Shown: positions 57,858 to 64,000 of the stretch, one piece after another
Numbering within the stretch: the stretch's first letter is position 1
How the letters are laid out: each line of letters begins with the position of its first letter
From: Clusia tigrina
Lineage: Eukaryota; Arthropoda; Insecta; Diptera; Clusiidae
Direction of reading: 5' to 3'
DNA length: 64,000 bases
NCBI GenBank assembly: GCA_920105625.2
Contig: OV050032.1
Coordinates: 77,543,879-77,607,878, forward strand
Translations under genes and position numbers: made by a program
The notes under the pieces: model-generated
Databases searched by the model: none
What the model was told of the DNA's origin: nothing
The model's input: the letters and a program-made list of their open reading frames with translations, nothing else

Positions 57858-59480
57858 AACACTGCCCTCCAGATAAGCTTGTTCGTCCCGAACAAGTACG
57901 GATACTCAGTCTCCGTATGGAGATAATTTCTCCAAGTGCACTACTTTCAGTTTGCCATGAGATACTGGACACTTTTGGATGCAATAGACCACATCACTAA
58001 TTCGCTGGATAATGTTGCATGGTCCTTCCCAGTGTGTCTGTAACTTTGGAGACAAGCCTTTCTTTCGCGGTGGGTTGTAGAGTGACACAAGTTCTCCATC
58101 ACGAAAGCCGTTACAATTAGCCCGTATATTGTATCTGGATTTCATGATGAATATGGTATCCAACCATTTTGTGAATTTCATCCCACTTTGTACGCTTATC
58201 GTTAACTTACTCATCAATATGTAACTGTTCGGATGGTGGGATACCACATCGCAAATCTGCTAGCAATCTCAATTTTGTTCCACATAATACCGTTGCGGGA
58301 TAATGTGCTGTAGTATCGTGCGTAGCTGATCTGTTAGCCATCAGAAACATAGGGATATGTAGATCACAGTCCCTCTGATTATTGCTGACCATTTTTCGAA
58401 GGTGTATTGAACCGTTCCACTATGCCATCTGATTTGGGGTGAAGCAGTGTTGTTCGTGTTTTTGTTATCCCAAACATTTGGCAGATTGAAAGACCGCAGA
58501 CTCAAAGTTTCGTTCAGAGTGTAGTTCTAAAGAGACTTAAAAACGGGAAATCCGATAATAACAGTTTTGGCTTCTTGATTGGGCCATACTAAAATAGTCA
58601 ACTACTACTAGCACATACCAGAATCCAGAATCACTTAATGGGAATGGTCGTATGCCAGAAATCGAGTCCACATATTGATCTATTACCCTGCTTCAAGGCT
58701 GCTATGATCAATGCGCTCTATCTTGCATGGGCGACTTGACAAGGCATCTGCATTGCTGTGTTGTACCCCTTTACAGTGTTACATGTAGTCGAGGTATACT
58801 AGGCATAGTTACCATTGGAGGCCCTTTAAAACACGCTCCAAGAGTTACTCGAATTTTGATAGTGCATTGCAAAGGCATGACCGTAAATTGCCATGCAAGC
58901 CACACACTATATGCAGTTTTCTCATTGTCTCGTTCATCAATTTCCATTTGCCAATAACCGCTTTGAAGATCTAATGTGGAGAACCATTTGGCACCAGAAA
59001 GTGTGTCCAATTTGTCATAATTTCTAGGAAGCGGATATCTGTCTTTCTTGATGATATCGTTCAGCTTCCTGTAGTCGACACAGAACCGCATACTTCCGGT
59101 TTTCATTTTATCTAGCACTACTGGTGAACTCAATGGAACTCAACCGTGGTGGTTCAATTGCATGATGTTGGTGCATATCCTCAATCAGCTTCGTAACTTC
59201 GCCTTGTTTTGCAAGTGGTACCCTTCTTGGTAGTTGACAAATTGGACCAAAATCCGATGTATCATTGCGATGCTGGACAATTTTAGTTCTGGATTTGCTT
59301 TCACCCTTCGTTGCAAAAATTGAGCTGTGTCTGTCCAGGAGTTCCTCTGCTTTCTTTCTTTCAGTCACACCAAGGTGATTTGTTCAGTTTTGGATTTTTG
59401 ACTTGATTTCCGTATCACATTATTCACAGTTAACTAATACTGATACTTCCAGGCATTGGCCAACTATCATTCCGTTCTTT
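57858..59480 (-). pseudogene. pol: mdg1/412-like pol remnant, copy 2
   Basis: Integrase C-terminal frames 57906-58247 and 58207-58392 (GELVSLYNPPRKKG and HIPMFLMANRSATHD). Then a ~690-bp deletion at about 58780 removes RNase H and part of RT relative to copy 1. RT N-half follows (58771-59133, FSTLDLQSGYWQMEIDERDN, with a slightly longer fingers-palm segment AWQFTVMPLQCTI than copy 1), and upstream linker 59108-59368. Confidence 0.82.
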
Positions 59481-59512
59481 ATAATTTTCGGATGATTTGT
59501 GAGATACAAAAT

Positions 59513-59969
59513 GTCCATTGAATGCTTCGTCTATGCCGACTGGGGTGGTGACGCCAGCGACCGAAAGTCATATTCAGGATTCGCAATCGTAGCGGCAGGG
59601 TCTGCGTTTTCTTGGGAATCGCAGAAGCAGAGCGTAGTTGCTCTCGGCAGTACTGAGGCAGAGTACATCGCTCTATCTACAGCAGCAAAAAAAGCGGTAT
59701 ATATCAACAAATTATTGGCGGAGACGAGTTTTAAACAAGCCAGCCCGATGATGCTTAATAACGGCAACCTTAGCGCCCAGTGCTTGGTCAAAAATCCGAA
59801 GTACCATGCACGCAGCAAGTATATCGACATAAGATTTCATCATATTCGGCAGTTATATTGTAATATTGAAATTAATTTGAACTATGTACAAACCAACGAA
59901 ATGATGTCAGATATTCTAACTACAAGAATTAAATGGGTTTATTTTAAAGATAAAAATGTAAAGTGTTGA
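59513..59969 (+). pseudogene. pol: Ty1/Copia RNase H C-terminal remnant, copy 2
   Basis: Same as 41671-42120 but with the tyrosine codon intact (CFVYADWGGDASD). It shows ALGSTEAEYIALSTAAKKAV and SKYIDIRFHHIRQ. Followed by its 156-bp LTR. Confidence 0.9.
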
Positions 59970-59976
59970 GAAGGAG

Positions 59977-60132
59977 TGTTAGAAATATGTGGCAACACTT
60001 TGCTCTACACGTTTTTTCTTTTCTTTGACATCCTTCTGTCTTTTATTGTAACTAGCAAGCATTATTTAATATTGGTTTACTTTGTTTATTCATTCGTTTT
60101 TCAATAAAGAATCAAACAATTTTAATCCCACA
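59977..60132 (+). repeat. Copia-type 3' LTR, copy 2
   Basis: TGTTAGAAAT...TCCCACA, the same 156-bp length as copy 1, with only about one substitution visible. The interval 60133-60430 corresponds to 42284-42581 and holds no clear gene. Confidence 0.8.
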
Positions 60133-60428
60133 ATTAAACAAACTCTTCCACTTTGAGAATTTACCAGCCCAATTGGAAATACTTCGTTATGCTGGACTTA
60201 GGAAATTCTAATTGCTGCACACATACCCAGATCGCTATGGTCGTAGGAAGTGACTTAATTCCGCTTACACTGCTGAAAATTTTTGTGGCAGCCTTTTTGG
60301 AAACGAGACAGGTAAACATTATTTATTTTTAGATGAAAGCTTCTAAATGAATCTGATTTTCAAATCCAGTTTTCGTTTATAATGTTGCTATTGTTTACTT
60401 GATATTGATTATCAACGTTGGCGTACAA

Positions 60429-61139
<711 letters not shown>

Positions 61140-61145
61140 ATATAT

Positions 61146-61392
61146 TGTACGAAACGTAAATTTCGTAGGCACAACAATATCGTCATCCGCTACATAACAG
61201 CACGCGCCAAGTCAATTACCTTTTGTACCAGTAGGTGAAACACCTGTATGATGGCGAGTCAGCAGTAATTATCATGCATATTGACAACAAATATAACGTT
61301 GCATTGCCCTTGAGTCAACGCCAGTTCGTTACCCATAAGCCAATAGTCTTACTTTGCTGCATTTGCATTCTTCAATATTTTGTTGTGTATTC
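61146..61392 (+). repeat. BEL LTR 5' part, copy 2
   Basis: The first 247 bp of the LTR seen at 43284-43754, cut at 61392 by the start of another BEL LTR. Confidence 0.8.
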
Positions 61393-61911
61393 TGTTTAAC
61401 TACATGCCGAGCGTAGCGATCCCACTGCTCCACGAACGAATATGCCCATCAAATTGCAGTTAGGTATATTTGCACATACGTATGCACAATTTAGCAAGCT
61501 AGCATTTTTATGTGTGTGAAAATTTATTTTCAATCTCTTTAATTTTAAGTAACATGATATTTCCGTTTTATTTTGTACGTAAGCGTTAGTTAAATTCCTT
61601 AATTGTTATTGTAATTATAGGAGTGTGTGTATCAATTAATATATAAGTTCACACCTTTATGAAATAAATCAGTCAGTTTTAATAATTGAGTCCATCAACC
61701 ACACGAATTTGTTTTCTTTTTAGTTATACTGGTTCATGCGCCATATAACAATCGCAACAGCTATATTGGTACAAGCACCGAAATAGCAACCTAACTAATC
61801 AAATTGTGATTAACCTACGTTATACTGATACAAGCACCATATAACATTTCATCAGCCATTTTGGTACAAGCACCGAACTGGCAACCATTAAAGGAAAAAG
61901 ATCCTTAAACA
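61393..61911 (+). repeat. 5' LTR of a second BEL/Pao element
   Basis: The 519-bp LTR begins TGTTTAAC and ends CCTTAAACA, forming short inverted termini. The primer site TTTTTGGTGACCACGACACG follows (61912-61931). AATAAA at 61664-61669. Confidence 0.87.
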
Positions 61912-61986
61912 TTTTTGGTGACCACGACACGGTACATCTATCATTCCTGAGGACATCAGATGAATACAGCCTATCAATAATTCATC

Positions 61987-62856
61987 ATGACTTCCGACAA
62001 CATGTCAATGGAAGAGCTGGTTCGTCGCGCATTGACCATTCAAACACTGATATCAAGCTATAAGAAAACAGCTCACGAACGAAGGACATTAGAATTCGTG
62101 AAAAAAAGCTGCAAGAACTTGATAATCAATGGCAACAATTCAACCAATCTGACGTTGTGATCCGGAAAAGCTATGGGGATGACACTTCTCACCCATACTT
62201 TGCGAAGGACATACACGCAATGGTGGGTGCCAAATATTATAAGCTTCGCGAGGAAATGCAAGGCACTATCAATAAGCTGAAGGCATCGAAGATTCTCCCG
62301 AAGACAACAACACCAGTGCCAAGAGCACAATCGTCTGGACTAGTACGGCTACAACCACTAACTCAGGAAGGTGGGGCAATGCAACAACAGTCCCGTTCGC
62401 AACCCGATCTGTCGTGGCGACAATTCCGAGATTTATTCATGGAACTGGTGGACAAGCAGCTCATACCACTGTGCCAAAAAATGTGGTACCTGAAATCCAG
62501 CCTTATAGGAGAAGCAGAAGCCCTCATTCGTCATCTCACATCGGCAGACAACTACGTGACCGCATGGCAAGTGATCAACGAACGGTACGACAACTCGAGG
62601 CATTCAGTTAACGCAGCTTTGTGTCGACTATTTACGCAAACTACATCAAATCTCGAGAGTGCTATGAACGTCAAATTACTGCATGATACAGCGCGAGAGT
62701 GCATTTTGAGCCTTCAGAATTTGGGTCTTGAGACTTCATCATGGGACCCAATTCTGATATTAATCCTAGTTCAGCAGCTCAGCAAGTCAACGCACGTTGT
62801 TCCCGTCATGAACTTCCTAATATGCGCCGCTGCCCGGTGCTGGAGCTGCCATGACC
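61987..62856 (+). pseudogene. gag: BEL/Pao gag, second element (3' truncated)
   Basis: ATG at 61987 (MTSDNMSMEELVRRALTIQT). A frameshift in the A-run at about 62100-62106 moves it to the frame that continues from 62157. That frame contains DLSWRQFRDLFMELVDKQLI, KMWYLKSSLIGEAEALIRHL, the ENY-type AWQVINERYDNSRHSVNAAL helix and NVKLLHDTARECILSLQNLG: the DUF1759-like gag core. It is cut at about 62817-62856 and joined to unrelated DNA. Confidence 0.88.
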
Positions 62857-63713
62857 TGCCATAAGTAAAGCACAGCTGTGCTTTGCTGAATCGCGGGGTA
62901 CGGCAGATTTAGCACCGGATGGCGGACAACCTTTGCTGAAATATTCAGCCGCCTCGTGGTATCACGAGCCACGAGCGGCGAGTTTTCTGATTTTCCGATC
63001 TCTTCTTTTATCAGCCTTCAACCGGCAACAGTCGACGAACTTCGCTTGTGACTTTCATCAACTCTACGTTTGGGGCGTAATCAAAGTTTATTAACTTTTC
63101 TTTTTGTTTACATTTTTGCTTTTAGCTGTGTATATTGTTTTATTAGTTTATTAATTTATTGAACTGTAAAATTAAATAAACATGAAGTAAACATATGGTC
63201 CTTCAACCTAGGATTGGAACCAGGTGAGTGTAACTTCATAATTTTATATAATTATAAAAGTTATATATGTAGATCTATTTCTATAATTTTTATGTACAAA
63301 TTAAAACTATAATTTATGTGTAATAACTCCAGTTCGTAAATATATGCACTTGGTGTGTGTAGACTCGTGCAGACAATTGTCGGCCACTGTGGCGTAAACA
63401 GAAACAACAAAAAAAACGAATATTTAGTAAGACACAGTTGCACATATTTTAGAGTGAGAACATTACACATATCTTCACTCATTCTGCGCATTCCGCTTTA
63501 AGTTGCTCTGTCTTGCGGTATGCTGTACACACGACAGAGTAAACGGTTTCGCTGCTGCAGCGGGCGCCGTTGTTTAATTTAAATTTATTGGTGCGTTTAT
63601 TGGGAATTTGCTCGTTACGGTTTTGGTGGCGGCGCCGGCGCTGCTGAGTACGAATTACGAAAGTAGGTCAGTGCGATCAGCTGACGTACTGCCGTACAGG
63701 GCCGGTTCAGTGG
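62857..63713. other. Unassigned interval, GC-rich at its end
   Basis: No gene recognised. A perfect 18-bp palindrome AAAGCACAGCTGTGCTTT lies at 62867-62884. The 3' part (63550-63700) is unusually GC-rich for this window. It could be another LTR or unique host DNA. Confidence 0.4.
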
Positions 63714-64000
63714 TGTGAGGAGCAAATTTTAGGCGTAAATTTGCCCCTACAAATTTAGTTTTGCCATAACGCCCCAAACGTGTATATTTAAAATAGGGGC
63801 CAAGTGCTTAAACAACCAACCCTAAAATATACACGTTAATAGTCCTAAGACTTTGGCACCTCCCACCTGCATTACTAAAAAGCACATACACAACCGCCAT
63901 CATATTTAGTGCAGCAGCCATCATACAAGTGAGTCTAAGACACCTCCCACCATAGTAATGCTACCAACAACAAGTGTTATACTCTGCATTGGGAGGACAG
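63714..64000 (+). repeat. LTR of the solo-LTR family, truncated by window end
   Basis: TGTGAGGAGCAAATTTTAGG and the next ~280 bp match 2010-2295. The element or solo LTR continues beyond the window. Confidence 0.85.

Overview
The window is a dense, nested graveyard of transposable elements from an insect genome, most likely a higher fly (possibly a fruit fly of the tephritid type). The evidence is the mix of Jockey-clade non-LTR elements, BEL/Pao, 17.6/297-type, other Gypsy and Copia LTR elements, a mariner deletion family, long (TA)n arrays and CAA-rich leader DNA. I see no confident single-copy host gene. Species assignment is inference. The pattern looks like pericentromeric or other repeat-rich chromatin.

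Layout. 1-5700: composite block A (Jockey ORF2 scrap, BEL/Pao gag scrap split by a solo LTR, inverted Jockey ORF1). 6127-7074: mariner deletion derivative. 7075-7499: (TA)n. 7500-14933: a minus-strand Gypsy element ('Gypsy B') split by a 17.6-like element (7696-13388), which itself holds a solo LTR. 14998-20620: block B, a direct copy of block A. About 20630-25304: nearly intact plus-strand Jockey element. 25305-34342: block C, the inverted copy of block B, interrupted by a 3.57-kb non-coding element with 38-bp inverted ends. 34343-38646: the second copy of Gypsy B, plus strand. Blocks B and C with their attached Gypsy B copies form an inverted duplication with arms of about 7.2 kb.

38600-43520 and 57200-61390 are direct copies of another block (mdg1-like pol remnant, Copia RNase H and LTR, TA array, mariner, start of a BEL LTR). 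Between them lies a BEL/Pao element (43284-45973 and 55127-55585) interrupted by a 9.15-kb Gypsy-type element on the minus strand (45974-55122, GTCA target duplication). After it come a BEL/Gypsy B chimeric reading frame and a related LTR. 61393-62856 is another BEL/Pao 5' end. An LTR runs off the window at 64000.

The most interesting object is the 9.15-kb Gypsy element. Between integrase and its 3' LTR, where env sits in errantiviruses, it carries an intronless ULP2/SENP6-7-like SUMO-protease domain. Each of its long LTRs contains six short hairpins whose stems change in a compensatory way. Its LTR 3' end shares a terminal inverted repeat with two other LTRs in the window. These together suggest one LTR lineage with unusual accessory functions.
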